Assembly (NCBI GenBank): GCA_903813345.2
Contig: CAIIXF020000005.1
Coordinates: 38,693,375 to 38,757,374, forward strand
Source of the DNA: Owenia fusiformis
Taxonomy: Eukaryota; Annelida; Polychaeta; Sabellida; Oweniidae
Direction of reading: 5' to 3'
DNA length: 64,000 nucleotides
Shown here: in pieces, positions 13,010-27,182 of the stretch
Numbering within the stretch: position 1 is the first letter of the stretch
Layout: each line of letters opens with the position of its first letter
Made by a program: the position numbers and the translations under genes
Notes under the pieces: generated by a model
Told to the model about the DNA's origin: nothing
Databases searched by the model: none
Seen by the model: the letters and a program-made list of their open reading frames with translations, nothing else

Positions 13010-13213
13010 TTGCATGTTTATATAACATTTATATGAAAGTGCCTTTGGCACAATATTGTTTACTTGTTTGCACCAAAATAACTATTGACCAACCTTACCA
13101 GATTGGTCATGTGAAACACACTGTTTTTTGCCCTTTTAACATGCCAACAATTTAATGTATTTACATCTTTCTAAATTGTATATCTCCATTTAAATATAAG
13201 CAATAAAGATATA

Positions 13214-13281
13214 CAATACAATACATTACAATACAATACAATGCAATGTAATACAATACAATATAATACAATACAATACAA
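13214..13281 (+). repeat. ATACA pentanucleotide microsatellite
   Basis: Repeated AATAC/ATACA units with occasional G substitutions (ATGCA, ATGTA). It accounts for the IVLYYI-like part of the minus-strand frame that crosses it. Confidence 0.9.
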
Positions 13282-16200
13282 AAGGTATTGGCTACAAAAT
13301 GATTTTGATTCTGGTATGAGATGAAAATAATTTTTAGCATTAAACAAAAGGCGATATATAGTTCAAGTTGTTGGGAAAGGAAGTTTCTGTTTTGACTACC
13401 CTTTGAGTCGAGATAAGAGAAAAGATGACTACCCTCTGAAGACAAAACAAAAATTGTACAATTTTCCATTGAAAATACAAAGATGAATATTGTTTGGTAA
13501 AAGATTCCCCAAAATTTTGGTGTTTAAACAAGTGCAATATTTCAGTTGAGATTCAGAACAAGTGAACTCTTTCCAATACATGTTGCTTAATCTTACTTCT
13601 CAAAAGAGAACTTCACCTAGTGTTTTCTTACTCAGGATAAAACTTAACATAATATATTGCAATCAAAATCTTATTTATGCATGTTGATGTTATTGTGTAA
13701 TCGGAAATTTTCTCTCTTCATATTCAGATTTTGATTGATCTAATAAGAGTTTGAAATGACTGGGTCTTATATCTGTGACAGATGGCTTCTCATTGTACCC
13801 CTTAATGCTATATCTCTTACAAAAAAGTATTGTGAATTTTCATTTAAATTAACATGGAAAAAAGAGAAAATTAGACAATATTTTGAATAAAAATGCAGGT
13901 TGTATCAAGGATATGAAATTGTTTTGAAGAAAACTCATTCTGTTTTCTTTATTCCGTTGATTCTTTGAGTTCTGGATGAAAAATCTATTTTGCACCAAGA
14001 ACTCATTTGTTGGTAGGTGAAAGACTGTAAAGAAAGGATGTTTATGATCTTGTTAATGTCAGAAAACAACTTTCCAGATGACTGTTTACCTATTGTTATT
14101 TGTGCCTTTGTGCTAACATTTTGTATTGCCAAATGTCCCTTTAATGCACCTTTGTTGTCGTCTGCTGACTGCACTCAATGTAAATAGTTCCGGCAACCGC
14201 AAGATCTCTGATAATTAGAAAAGATGTGTAAAATTGACATGATAATTATGTTGTGTTCTATCAATAAGAAGTGTAGGGATTGAATAGAAGACACAATTCT
14301 ATATTTCTTTGATATTCAACATTGGAATTATGTCATCTTAATAGAATGATATTACATGTCACAAAATGTCCTTCTCGAATCTTAGATTGTCAGAAATTTC
14401 TCAAGATGAGTGATGAAAAATTGCGAAATATTTTGTTTGTAAATCAATATGGCCGACTTGGGGATACACGCCTGATAATGTTTGTTAGTAGAACATAGTA
14501 CATTAGTAACTTGTTTATTTTAGCTCACAAGCTTGTTTACTCTTAGTTTTTGTGGCAAATATAAACATTTCAAACTCTTGAATATGTCGATAGGCATTCC
14601 TGTATTGCTGTGTTTGATCTTCATTTCAATTTTAACATTTTTAGTACTTTTAAACTCAATTACAAAATTTCAATCATCATTTTCTCGGTGTCCTTTTGAA
14701 AGATTTCCACAATATCTATTGTACTGTATCATGACATAGGGGTTTTATTTTTGACTTGTACCTGTTTTGGAAGGTTCGTGGCTGTCTGTGTTAAAAGATG
14801 GAGTGGTAGGATGAGACTGAGATGGATAAAACTTCACACCAGAGACAAGCTAAAAAACCAGAATTCATGATGGAACATGTGCAATTTGTTTTATTTGTAG
14901 CTGCATGATATAACAGGATGAGAACCGTATCACGTGTTTTATATAAAAAGCAGCCTTGGGGCCACTATAACAGATCTAACTATTTAGCTAGATCAGTCTA
15001 GATGTTGTTCAATTCAACTAAAATAACATCCAAGCAATTTTTGTATTTACTTGAGGTTTTACTCACCAATCCCTTTTGTTGTGTCTGTAAACAAAAGTAA
15101 ACATTTATTAAATTTCAACATTGGCAAGGATTGTTTAAATCCCAACGGAAATAAGCTCAAGCCTTGAAACCTATTGCCCCACTTCTATTATTATTATCCA
15201 TAATTTGGTCAAAACCTGATAATCTGATATTATTAATAAATTTTGGCTCATGGACAGTTCGGAACAATATTTCTGATGTTTCTGGTTTTTCTTTATGGTT
15301 ATTAACAATGGTTAAAGTTCCCGGTTGAAGTATGTAAAATACAAAGTAATTTAGCCAGGTTTCTAAAACTGTAGCATATGGGTTTCTTTAGTCAGTAATA
15401 TGTGGACAGATTGTGTATTATATTGATAAGCATGCGATAAACAACAACAATCTGTAAATATACAATATAATTAAGTGCTCTCCACTGATAAGCAGTTGAT
15501 AGCAGCCGAATATATCACAGAGCCTCCCTTTTAATTTACATCATATTGAAATAACTCATAAACGAAAAACCCTTTTTTGAATGTTTAACCATTGGTAAAC
15601 AAAGTAAACATGTCGAGTTCAAACAATGCCGTCATAGCCTCAATTACACAGATTGTATTGTTTATTTTGGACGATAAAATGTGCAGGCAGTGTTTATCTA
15701 ATTGTTCAAAATTGCTAATGTTTAATTTACATTTATTTATAGGTTGTAAACTTTGGTTGTTACAATTAGGAATGCTTATTTCAAGTATTAAAAAACAAAA
15801 ATCATATAATTTTCACTATTATCACAACAGTATAGATATATGACATTAATTCTGCATTTTTCTTATCTACTTTTTATCACAAATTTTCTTTATTTTTATT
15901 TTGCTAAAAAATGATCATACCTAAAAAGGTGTGATGAAGTAATCAGTTTGAAAGTGACCGGTGAGTTGGCAGGTGTTGTCTCAAAATTGAATCATAATCA
16001 CAGATATTTCTTTATTTTTGCTTGAACTCTTCTGGCTTGCTCGTTTTTGTATTTTTCAGATACTGTCCCCGTGTTTTAAATCAGAAAGGTGAATAACATT
16101 AGAGAACTACCTACACATACTATATTTAGGTATATCTGAGATTGAACCGGAAATTCTTGATACATATGGGCAATCATTTCTACGTAATTACACTGGATAA

Positions 16201-17745
16201 AAATCGATTAGGTGTTCATCTAGATGATGACCAGTTGAAACCATATATGTATGTATTTATAAACCATTCCCTAATGATTTTAAATAAAGAAACATGTTGG
16301 AATCAATTGATATTACATATTACAGTATGTACAAGGTATTTGCTTGATAAAATAATGAGCTAAAAAAGACAAGGCAAAATTAAAGGGGAATACTAGCGTA
16401 AGATTTCATTTTCACGATTTCAATTGAAAAAATATCAAGATTAATTGATATTATTCTCTTATATTTTGGTGAGACATTTGCCCATGATAAGTATGTATAT
16501 ACAAGTTGTATACTAGAATATTAACCAAAAAACTAAAAGGACTGTTGGCTATTGCTATTCTTATCATTTGGATCTGAGTTTCTCAGTAATTGAACCAAAT
16601 TATTGAACTAGATCTTTAAGCTATCTTCCCATTAACTTCCAGATGATATGCATATGCATTATATATAAACTATTTATATATAAGAGCTTAAATGGATGCA
16701 TTGAAGTCAGATAGAAAAATAATCATTATTATTTTTTTCTGAAATTTCCTGAATGGATTTAATTAAGGAATACCAATTATTTTAAATTCATACATCTAAT
16801 TTTGTTTTGTTCCATGCACAGTCATTTTTACTGTAAATTATATTTTTCCTGTTCAAGGCATTACAATATCCTTGACTAATTTTGCCCAAACTACTCATAA
16901 AGATGTGATTAAACAAAAATAATGTCACTAATATTTACTTTTGATGCATTATTATATTGCAGTTTGTGGTCAGATTACCTCATTATAAGTCACTGCTCTT
17001 TTACTCTTTTGTTTTTGTCAATAAACATTACCATATGACATCCTTTTATTCCGACCCATTTGCCGTAATGTGTGTTTTTATTCTCAAACCATCGACATAT
17101 ACAGTAATTTATGCTTGTTACTTTTAATTACATTTTCTGGAGTAATCATTTTGATCATAAACCGTTGGACTGAGAGAGGATATAATAAACATTACCATCT
17201 GTTAGAGTTCTGTTTAGTTTGATAATAATCATTATAAAAAACAAGAACAGAAATACAACAATATATTGTGTCTGAAATACATGCTGATGCATTAATAGAC
17301 GAACAGATGCAAAGAATCATTTTGTTTTGGGGGATGGGTATAATTATTTGTTCTCGTTTAATTAAACTGTTTTTATCCATTGGGGGTGAACATTGTTCTA
17401 TGAACAAAGTTTATATACATTCTGTTGTGTTTTAACAATTTCTCACATGGTTTCTCATTGGTATCAATTTACTTTTGGATTATAACATGCTATATAACTA
17501 TACTACTGTTTCTTTTAATTATTAGAATGATGTCCTCAGCAATATTTGTTAGAGAGCATATTGTCCATAGATGTTAGACACAGGGTCTAAATTCTTTTTT
17601 CGAATGACTTGTTTATTGAAGCAAGTTATTTATCAAATGGTAATTAAATGGTTATTACATTCAAGCCTTAAATAGACATGCTGAAAATACATCTCTACAT
17701 AAGAACATTGTATTTCATTGAAGCAGCTCACCTTGCATCCACTCA

Positions 17746-17763
17746 CCCCCCCCCCCCCCCCCC
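17746..17763 (+). repeat. Poly-C tract (18 C)
   Basis: A run of 18 cytosines in AT-rich intronic DNA. Its true length may vary or be mis-called. Confidence 0.9.
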
Positions 17764-18440
17764 ACCATTTTGTCTATAAAGTTCCCAAGGAGGATAGAGG
17801 AGGAAAATGAATGCTTCTAAAATGTAAATAATCTTAAACAGAAAGGATTGAAATTGTTTGATCTAATAGAGTTTATCAGTTAGACTTTGTCCTTTTATGT
17901 AGCTAATTTCCTGGAAAGGCTGTAGTATAAGACATTGTCTTCAAAAAAGATGGAGTTTATTGCAGTGTTTGGAATTAGTTTCTGTTTTAACGAGATTCGA
18001 ATGAGCCGATCTTCAATTAATGGAAAGGTAGACCGGACAATACATCTCTCGCAATATATATAAACGTAACATGCTTTTCTACAAGACCGCGTAAACCTAG
18101 GTCAGCAAATGAGATTCAGTATACAGAAAAATCCATACTAATTTTATACAAGGATGATCAAAGGTCTTGTTGTTTCCGACTTTTAGAGAAAACAGCGAAA
18201 TATTTATGACTATTGTCAACATTTTTGGTAGGGCTGTTTATTGGATATTCAGTAAAAGGTAGCAAAAATATGAATAATTACCATTTGATATGACTTTTAT
18301 GTGGAGAATGTTATAAAATCTTGCTCAATATTCTGCAACGTTTCGCCAACAAACATAAAACAATCGAAAGGTTTATCTTAAAGTCAACTTTATGGATTAT
18401 ATACGTAATTTTTACTTGTTCAAATTTCTCTTGTTTTTAT

Positions 18441-19572
18441 TAGGGATGGGACGGTTCGTTTCGGTTCAGTTCGGTTCGGTTTTTTCGGTTCCCCGGCCGT
18501 CGGTTCGGTTTTTTCGGTTCGGTTCATTCAATTTAGCGATTGTTATAGATTGAATGCCTTTATCTCGGACTACACTACTGATTGTCACTTTATTTTATTA
18601 CCCACAATAAAATAACTTATTTTACTTGTAGAAGAAACCTTTTTCTTATAGGCCTACTATCTTGCAAACGCTAAACTTATGATGTCTTTTCAGATGTCGT
18701 GACATCTATGATGCATTTCCTATATAGGAACTCAAATATGGATGCTTTGTGCGCGCAAATTAATACCCTACATCACAACAAATACCCCTACAAATATAAA
18801 TTTGCGCAAATCAATTATGCCAACATTATAATATTATTGTGACGATTTTTGATTTTGATTTTTTTAATTTCCCGCATATTGTTCGCTAAAGCGACTTGTT
18901 GTATAGCATTTTCTGAGAACACCCATATCCATATCAACCAGACCAATAAAATATCGCTAAGAATGTCAAATTAAACTCCTGATTTTGCAATAATTAGTAC
19001 ATATTTCTTTCAAAAAGTTATTGTTTTAGATGTATAGTTCTTGTTTGTTTCATAATCACTTAAAATTAGAGTGGACTTGGCAGGAATAAATGTAAAATGG
19101 AGCGTTGTCAGTCTGTTCAATTTTTGCCGATCTTAGAACATAGAAATTTTGTGTTGGTCCATTTCATGCCTATTTCTCTATTATTTCATGCATGTTCTCT
19201 TGTAATTATGTTGTGTAATTAAGGTAATTGAATATCCAAGGAATAAGCAAGTAATTTAAGTAGGTTGGGTTCAATATATCAGGGAGATTTTACCATTTCT
19301 CGGGCTTCCTAACCAAATGGGCTGCTAATTTTTATTTTAAGCACCTGGATACGAAACGAGTGTAAACGAGTGAGCTAGCAGCAGACGAGGTAGGGAAATA
19401 TCAAAAATGTTGACAAACACTGTAAAACAGTGTTTTATTTTTACTTGTAGGTCAAATTCTGAACCGAAAATGAACCGAAAACGCGAACCGACAGTAGGGT
19501 AGCGATCCGAAAACCGATCCGATGGCTCTGAACCGCGGTTTTTCGGTATTTCGGTTATCCGTCCCACCCCTA
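18441..19572 (+). mobile_element. Non-autonomous hAT-like transposon, 1132 bp
   Basis: Starts TAGGGATGGGACGG and ends CCGTCCCACCCCTA, inverted repeats with a single mismatch. The element is flanked by the exact 8-bp direct repeat GTTTTTAT (18433-18440 and 19573-19580). An 8-bp target duplication together with a YAGGG-type end is the hAT superfamily signature. Both subterminal regions are packed with GGTTCGGTT-type words (reverse complement AACCGAA) in opposite orientation, as expected for transposase binding sites. The interior has no long reading frame, so it relied on a transposase made elsewhere. The near-perfect ends and target duplication suggest a fairly recent insertion. Confidence 0.88.
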
Positions 19573-21611
19573 GTTTTTATTAGACGTCGTGAAGTTAACA
19601 AACACAACATAATGTCAAAATCATGTTTTATTTCTTGATTGTTTAATGTCAACTTTTCTTATTGATTTTAATCTTTGTTTTCTCAAGAGAGCACACAATA
19701 ATTACAATTACAAAGAAGAAAATGTTACAGAAATCGATAGAACTGAAAAACAAATGCCGTCATGTATTCATATATTTATATTATTGCAATTTATGCTCAT
19801 ATATTGCAGAACAGTTGTAATTTTGATTTGGAAAATGATAGGATATTTAAGAAATATTAATAATTTTTTCTGGGATTGTAAATAATAGCAAGCACTGCGG
19901 TATTCATTTAAGCAATCAAATCCTTAGTGTTGTAGCTTATGTAAACAGTCTGAAAAAATAAAATTGTTTGAAAAGCTTTATATCGCCATAGTAATTTGGC
20001 AGAGGAGTTAGATTATGTTTACACGTCGTGTAGTTATTAACATAGGGGATATTGCTTCTAATCCTTGGTGAATTGTGAATACATCCAGATAAAAATACTT
20101 ATCTGTCTTATACCCCAGGGGCATAAAGGTGGAAAGGGGTTCCGATGAACTTTAAATGCATTAAGCTTAAAGGTACAATGAAGTCACCTTTTACTGTATT
20201 TTTTTTAAAAATGACATTCTTGCTGTGTGCTGATTTGATAAAGTTTTGTTTGGTGGCCATGGGATTTGCAACTCCGTGGCGTTGCTGCTTTTTATTGTTC
20301 TTATTGTGGCATAATTATCATTTTTGGCACATGTCCCACCTTTATAAATATTGTATGTTAAGAAATACATGTTAGTGTTTTTTGAATTGTCAGATACAGT
20401 AATTGCATCATATGATATTGTATATCTGTTTGCTATTTCACAAAATTGATGAATTTCATTATGGATTTCTGTTATATACTCATTTATGTCTAAAGCTAGC
20501 CTGAAACAGGTGTTGTCAGTCATTGTTATATAGGTTGATGTATTTACAACGTATCATTCAACCTTGGAAGACCTATTTAAATGTATTGGAACCTTTCTAT
20601 TGTGATCACTATCTCCAGAACACTTCTTTTACACATTTGAGTCCCATGTTGTCCCATGATTGCATATAGAAAAGCAATCCAAACTAGAAAAAACTGTTAT
20701 GTGATATACTAGTTTGTCACCCTTGTGGTGTTCACATATTCACACTAGCCAGGTTTGGCTGTTTGCTTTTTGAAAATAAACATATTTTCAGGGATTTAAC
20801 ATAATTATTTTCCACATGTTTCATCTCACAAATAAACAATCATTTTTTGTTTACCATTTCTGTCAAAAAAGGATATTCTTAAAAACAACCAGTGACTTGT
20901 GTAATAATAAATAAAGAGAATGCCAGCACTAAAATTAAGCTGGCGTTCTAATTAGCCTTTTGTGTTGATACCAAATTATTGCTTTTAATAAGTTGTCTTT
21001 TTAAGTTGGTGAATCGATCGAGACATCTTAGGCAGTTTTAATAATATTTATTGGTTTATTTCCAGCTAAAGTGTTTTTTGGGAATGACTCACACGGCATA
21101 GTACATTGAATCTTATTAAAGATATCATTTAATGAAAGTTGTATTAATTTCCATTGTCTCTTTCGAGGCACATTGCGCAGTGTTTTAACCACACCAATTT
21201 ATTTCGTTCTTAATTTATTGTCTTCGAGACAAATAAGCAAGCTAAAGCCTATTAGTAATATTGGGCTAAGAAATGCTAGAAGTTTGTTATTTCTAAAGAT
21301 AGTGAACCTAGGCTTTGGAATTGATTATTTTTGATAGGATTTGATACACAACATTGTAAAACATGGACCCAATGAAAATTACTTTCCACAAAATGAAGTT
21401 CTACTTTTAAAGGCTCTTAATATGTGTTACAGTAATATACTGTATATAACACATTTTATGTATTAAAAAGGCCGTTAAAAGTATATTATGGACAAGAATT
21501 ATACAAAAAGCCATTTTGATGATATAATCCGATGCCTCCATGGATGCAAAATGGATCTGTTTAGAATGTTTTTTTATATACGAGATTCATAAAACATATG
21601 ACATTAATAAA

Positions 21612-21710
21612 CAAGGTATTAGCATGCAAAATGTTACCACCTGCCATTTGTTACAGACACTGAATGCCAAACACCAACTGCTGAATGCCGAATACCATCC
21701 GCATGTTTGT
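21612..21710 (-). repeat. Dispersed repeat family R2, copy C
   Basis: Reverse-strand copy: GCAAAATGTTACCACCTGCC, then ATTTGTTACAGACACTGAAT, complement of the closing blocks of the other R2 copies. It is shortened at its far end. Confidence 0.75.
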
Positions 21711-21983
21711 ATTTTGAATATAAGCAAACATGCAAATGTATATTTTATACTATAAGAAGTACCTGATTTATATGTCCTATGGGAGGGGGGGGGGGGCTGA
21801 CTCATGGAATTCCAGTTTTAATTATAGTTTGTTCATTGATTCAGATTTATTACAATCAAGTTTACTTTTGGAAGATCAATTTGGTTTGGAGATATTGTTT
21901 TATTTATTGCTTTAGCCAGATGGCAGCCTATTTATGGGAATCATATTTTGAGAAATTGTTGAGACAGCCACGCATAGCAAAAC

Positions 21984-22637
21984 TTCATAAATTCGATATA
22001 TATAATCATTTACAGCAAAACCTCATTAATTGGTTGTATAGTCATTTAAAGCTAAACTACATTAATTTGATATACATTATATTAATAATATATGTTATAC
22101 AATGTGTATCATTTGAAGCAAAATCTAATCATTCATTAGATTAAGTGATCATATACAGTACAACTCCATTGATTAGACTAAATTATTATTTATAGCAAAA
22201 CCTCATTAATTGGTTGTATAATCATTTACAGCAAAACCTCATTAATTGGATATACATTATATTAATAATATACATTATACAATGTGTATCATTTGCAGCA
22301 AAATCTAATCATTGATTAGCTTAAGTGATCATATACAGTAAAACTCCATTGATTAGACTAAATTATCATTTATAGCAAAACCTCAATAATTGGTTGTATA
22401 ATCATTTACAGCTAAACCATATTAATTTGATATACATTATATTAATAATATACATTATACAATGTGTATCATTTGCAGCAAAATCTAATCATTGATTAGC
22501 TTAAGTGATCATATACAGTAAAACTCCATTGATTAGACTAAATTATCATTTATAGCAAAACCTCATTAATTGGTTGTATAATCATTTACAGCAAAACCTC
22601 ATTAATTGGATATACATTATATTAATAATATACATTA
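21984..22637 (+). repeat. 180-bp satellite, left part (about 3.6 units)
   Basis: Units repeat every 180 bp; for example the block beginning at 22201 recurs at 22381 and 22561. Each unit contains ATACAGTAAAACTCCATTGA and two or more copies of CATTTACAGCAAAACCTCAT with TAATTGG, so there is a shorter internal repeat. The array is interrupted at 22638 by a transposon and resumes at 23731. The 121-codon frame over it is repeat-derived. The word CAG-AAAACCTC resembles pogo/Tigger ends, so the satellite may descend from a tandemly amplified MITE (inference). Confidence 0.9.
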
Positions 22638-23730
22638 GTACCCCACACACAATTTTGTCGCCTACTTTGTTGTATTGTAGAAAAATATCCAAAAAGAGTT
22701 TGCTTATAAAATTTGGCATACTTTATCTTGAAACATTTTGTGACACTCAAATTTCTTTTATTTGGAAATTTAAGTATTATTGACGAGAAACAAGTAATTT
22801 TAAAAAATTCATGTTTTAACGAAATTCGACGAAAATTTCCAGTTTTGCAGTTTTAAAGAGAGTTTAAATCATTTTGATTACATTTTGATTACAAACCTAT
22901 TGCATTACATATGGTTTGTCTGTTCTCTTAAGATACTGTTATTATGTGTTGGAGATGTTTAACTCCTAAATAGGAATATTGTAAGTGTGGTTTTATTATT
23001 GTTTAACAGTGAAGACCCCTTTTAAAACTTTCAATACATAGACATTGTTGGCTTTAAGTCTAAAAAGGTTTATCAGCTAGGGCACTGAAAGACATCCCTG
23101 CTTGGATTTCTATCCCTTCCTACCCCTACAGCATTTCCTACTGTCTCACTTGATTAAAAAAATCCTTTCCAATAGTTCGCATCTCATAAAATCTCAAGAA
23201 AATGGTTGTATTTTGTTTAAGTCAATTGAGGCATTATTAACAGTGAGCTTGCACTCAATTTTTCATTGGCCTACGATCGGGAGACCATATTCGCCCAATA
23301 CCTCACAGGTGGCCACCGACAGCTTACCTTTTGTTGGAAATGATTCACATGGATTTAACATGTGAAATTTCAGGGGTAACATCATAACATTGTAACATTA
23401 TAACAGTCACTCCTGCTTGGTTCAGTTTTTCTTATACCAGTGGATTGAAATGGTGTTTAATAGGATAGGATTGACCAGAATATTCAAATTTTTTGTAATC
23501 AATTTGTTACAAATTGTTTCAAAATTTAGCTTAATTTAGGTAAAATCTGTAAATGCGTAGCAATTTAGAAACCGAAGTCAAATTGTGGTGAAGTCATATT
23601 ACCCCAAACAAAAAAATTTGAGTGTCACAAATTGTTTCAATTTAATGTATGCCAAATTTCATGAGAAAACTCTCATTGGATATTTTTCTACAACACATCA
23701 AAGTAGGCGACAAAATTGTGTGTGGGGTAC
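22638..23730 (+). mobile_element. Long-TIR, TA-flanked DNA transposon (1093 bp)
   Basis: Begins GTACCCCACACACAATTTTG and ends CAAAATTGTGTGTGGGGTAC. The inverted similarity goes well beyond these 20 bp to more than 100 bp per end (shared GTCGCCTACTTTG, TAGAAAAATATCCAA, AATTTGGCATAC, TTGTGACACTCAAATTT). It is flanked by TA on both sides. Removing it with one TA restores ATACATTATACAATG, exactly the sequence of uninterrupted satellite units at about 22271 and 22451. TA targeting suggests the Tc1/mariner group, but no transposase frame is visible, so the class is inferred. Confidence 0.9.
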
Positions 23731-23930
23731 TATACAATGTGTATCATTTGCAGCAAAATCTAATCATTGATTAGCTTAAGTGATCATATACAGTAAAACT
23801 CCATTGATTAGACTAAATTATCATTTATAGCAAAACCTCATTAATTGGTTGTATAATCATTTACAGCTAAACCTCATTAATTGGGATATATAATCATTTC
23901 CAGCAACACTTCATTGATTAGATGAAGTGA
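23731..23930 (+). repeat. 180-bp satellite, right part
   Basis: Continuation of the array after the inserted element: TATACAATGTGTATCATTTG, the ATACAGTAAAACTCC block and two CAAAACCTCATTAATTGG-type blocks, decaying by about 23930. Confidence 0.9.
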
Positions 23931-26900
23931 TAATATGGCAGACCGGTTGCAAACATACTAACTCAAAAATACATCACTCAAAAATTCACGGTATCAAGCA
24001 TCTTTGGTCTTAAGCACATCATATTTTTTTAAAACTAGAGAAAGAGGATGCGATAAGTGAGTGATACACTGTTAACTAAAGCCCAAGCAGGCTGCTAATA
24101 GATTATGATTGGTCAGTTGTATTATAACCATTCAATATCAAAAATATATCATTATCTTGATCTTTTGGTGATATTTTGCCTTCTTGAATGAAGATCGTTC
24201 ATTACTAGCAGGATCATTGAGAAATGTAAGTTTGAGTATTTTCTGGTTTTAAAGATGGCATAGCTTTTGGAGATTATGCAACTGGTAAGGCTGTTCAAGT
24301 TACAGACTGCTTAAGTTAGCACTTATATCATACAAAAGAGGATGAAATCATCTTTTTAATAACACAGTCTATAAATGTTTATCTGAAAAAGGGTAGATGT
24401 TGTTGTCGTCAATTTTGTCCCTCTGTTTTGCGCTAGAATTTCCCGTTTGCTATGTACATCTTCATTTTCATATTTCATTACCATTTGCTCTTATTGTAAC
24501 AGTCCTTGCTATCACCTCAGGTGACTCTATATGTTTCAATATGTTATCTAAAAGCAATTCCAAGGTTATAATCTCTATATGTTTTTAATAATAATTCTCC
24601 ATGAACAGAGTCAAAGACCAATTCGTAACCATGACAACACAGTGGCTGACATTTGCCCCTGAATATATAAACATTATCTGGATGTATAAACATTATCTAT
24701 ATCGCTTGTTTGTTTGCTCCAAAAACACTCCTTTGTTGGAATTATTTGTTTATTTATGAATGACTGCATTGAATTGGCATTTGCGTTATATACTGCCTCA
24801 GTTCTCCTCTATTATACTGAAAAGGAATCAATATAATCCGAACAGTAGTTGATGTAATAACACTAAAAGACAGCCCAAATCAATAAGGCTGTAAATAGCC
24901 AACAAATAATGACTAAAACATATTAAAGAAGCCTCATATATTGCTTAATGTATCTTCCAGCCATGGCGGGTTCCCATCCTGTTTTGCGATTATGACGTTG
25001 GTCTGTATGAGAATGTTCTGTTTAATTTACATGTGATCAAGTGATTCACATTTACAATATTTCTTATGATATATTATGTACATCTGATATTTTAGTATAA
25101 ATATATGTTTAACATACAAACATGCATATTAGGCATGGTTAATGTATAAAATTACTTATACATTTATTTTATATCAGGTTACTTATATATGTGTTTATAT
25201 ATATTATATATAATACTACATGTACATATACATTTTTAACACTTACTTATTATGTACATATGTTTAACAGTAGGCTATTTATGCTACGTGTGTATGTATG
25301 TCAACATTAAGTTAAATTATACATGTATTATCTATATGTGATCTATATATACAGGACTTGGTTTTTTATGCACAATGGCTTGTTTATCTGATGACTTATG
25401 TATATAATATGCATATTCTAAACAGAAAATTATGGTTAAAAGGTGAGGATTTATTATATTGCACCATTGACTTTATTTATCATATGGCTTATGCTTTTAT
25501 TGTGAGTTCTAATATTTAGACCAATTTACCCGCTTTATAAGCCTCATATTAGATTAACCACGAAAATGAATGCATTTAGAATTTTTGATATATCTGTACT
25601 TTAACCTCCTAAATATATTTCCTTATTATCAAAAACATGATTTTGGTGATTATGGCGTATATTCTCAAAAGAGTTCTCTTGTTTTGTTACAGTTTTTCCT
25701 GATTTGTTTATCTGTTTTTTTTGTTGCTTTTGGATCCTTTTAAATCATTAATCTTTTTCCTAATCATTCTTTGATACTGTCATATTCAGTTTGTAGTTAT
25801 TTTTATCATCAACAATAATTATTATTTGGATCAAATTACTCCGCTAAATTAGCAAATATTGTCTTTAGCGAAGTTATAATTGTTCAGGCTGACTCGTAAT
25901 CAATAATACGATTTGGAGTTTTAGCGTTTTATGCTTTGTTTCATTTATCAGTTTATTTGTGATATTCTGGAGTGAGATAGAGTTAGAGTGGTGAAGTTGT
26001 AGAGAATAGAAAGGGATGTTTGGTGTAGATAGGTGGACCACTGGAGTTAGAATACAGCCTAGGGTGAGTTGTCTGTGTAATGTACTATTAGACTTGATGA
26101 TTTATAGCTGATCTTTGCAGAGTTGTTTTCACTTGAAGGTTCGATAATTAAAGAGACTTTCTTAATATCATTTTTTCTGGGAGAAAATGGTAAATATGTA
26201 AAAAATGGAGAATTATATATTTTTGTTTTGCTTGGATCTGGTTCATTAATGATTTGTTCCAAAAGAAATATATCTATTAGGTAATATGAAGGTGTTGATA
26301 AAAATGAGAATATTTCAATTTCTGAAAATCTTTATATTTTGTAAAAGTAACGTAATTGCTCATATAATCTCCCATTCTACCTCATTTGATAATTTTTAAA
26401 TGAAACAATAGTTTCATATCTGACTTAAACCGGCATTTTTTTTATGAGATAACAGAACTTCTGAAAAAAACTCAAACAAATGATAAGAATTGATTATTTT
26501 TAACTGCATATAGGGGAATGCTTGGTTTAATGTTAATATGTTCTTGCGCATGTTTGATTCCAAAAGCAGAAATGATTTTCTCACTTTACAATAACCGTGT
26601 CTGTGTATAGATATATTAATGTAAATGTCATAAACTTTTGCAATGTTATTTTTTGAATACTTGCCTTTGAAGTTATAGAATTTCATTGAATAGCGTCATC
26701 GCAGTCATGTTTGTCTCGTGTATCGTAATATCGTATAACCATTACTGCATTATATGGGATTATTTATTCACCCTCCTAATTATTCTATCATTTGCTTACA
26801 GTTTTGCATTATTACATCTGAACCATTATAAGAATTAGTTATAAATTGTTTGTTGATTATCCCCCAATGAATCGCATATTAAAGCACCAATATCACGAGT

Positions 26901-26964
26901 GATTCAGCAACCATGACACAATTACCGTCATATTATTATTGTATAAAGAGGGGAGGTTATCATG

Positions 26965-27182
26965 AAACACATAAGGTATAAGGGCAAAAATAAGGTATAA
27001 AGGCAAAAAAACATAAGGTATAAGGACAAAAACCTTTTAGGTTTAAAGGCAAGAACAAGTAATGAAATCAAAAAACATAAAGTATAAAGGCTAGAATAAG
27101 GTAAAAGCAAAAACATGAAGTAGAAAGGCAAAAACAAGGTATTCAAGCAAAAATGTAAGGCATAAAGGCAAAACAACATACT
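26965..27182 (+). repeat. Minisatellite of AAGGTATAAAGGCAAAAACA units
   Basis: About ten imperfect 20-26 bp units. The hydrophobic 83-codon minus-strand frame over the array arises from the repeat and has no independent support. Confidence 0.85.

Noticed and set aside
20191-20523. 110-codon minus-strand frame
   Set aside because: Composition is not absurd, but it matches no family I know, has no promoter or splice context and is within the length expected by chance in 64 kb.
21779-22144. 121-codon + strand frame
   Set aside because: Starts in a poly-G tract and runs into the 180-bp satellite; repeat-generated.
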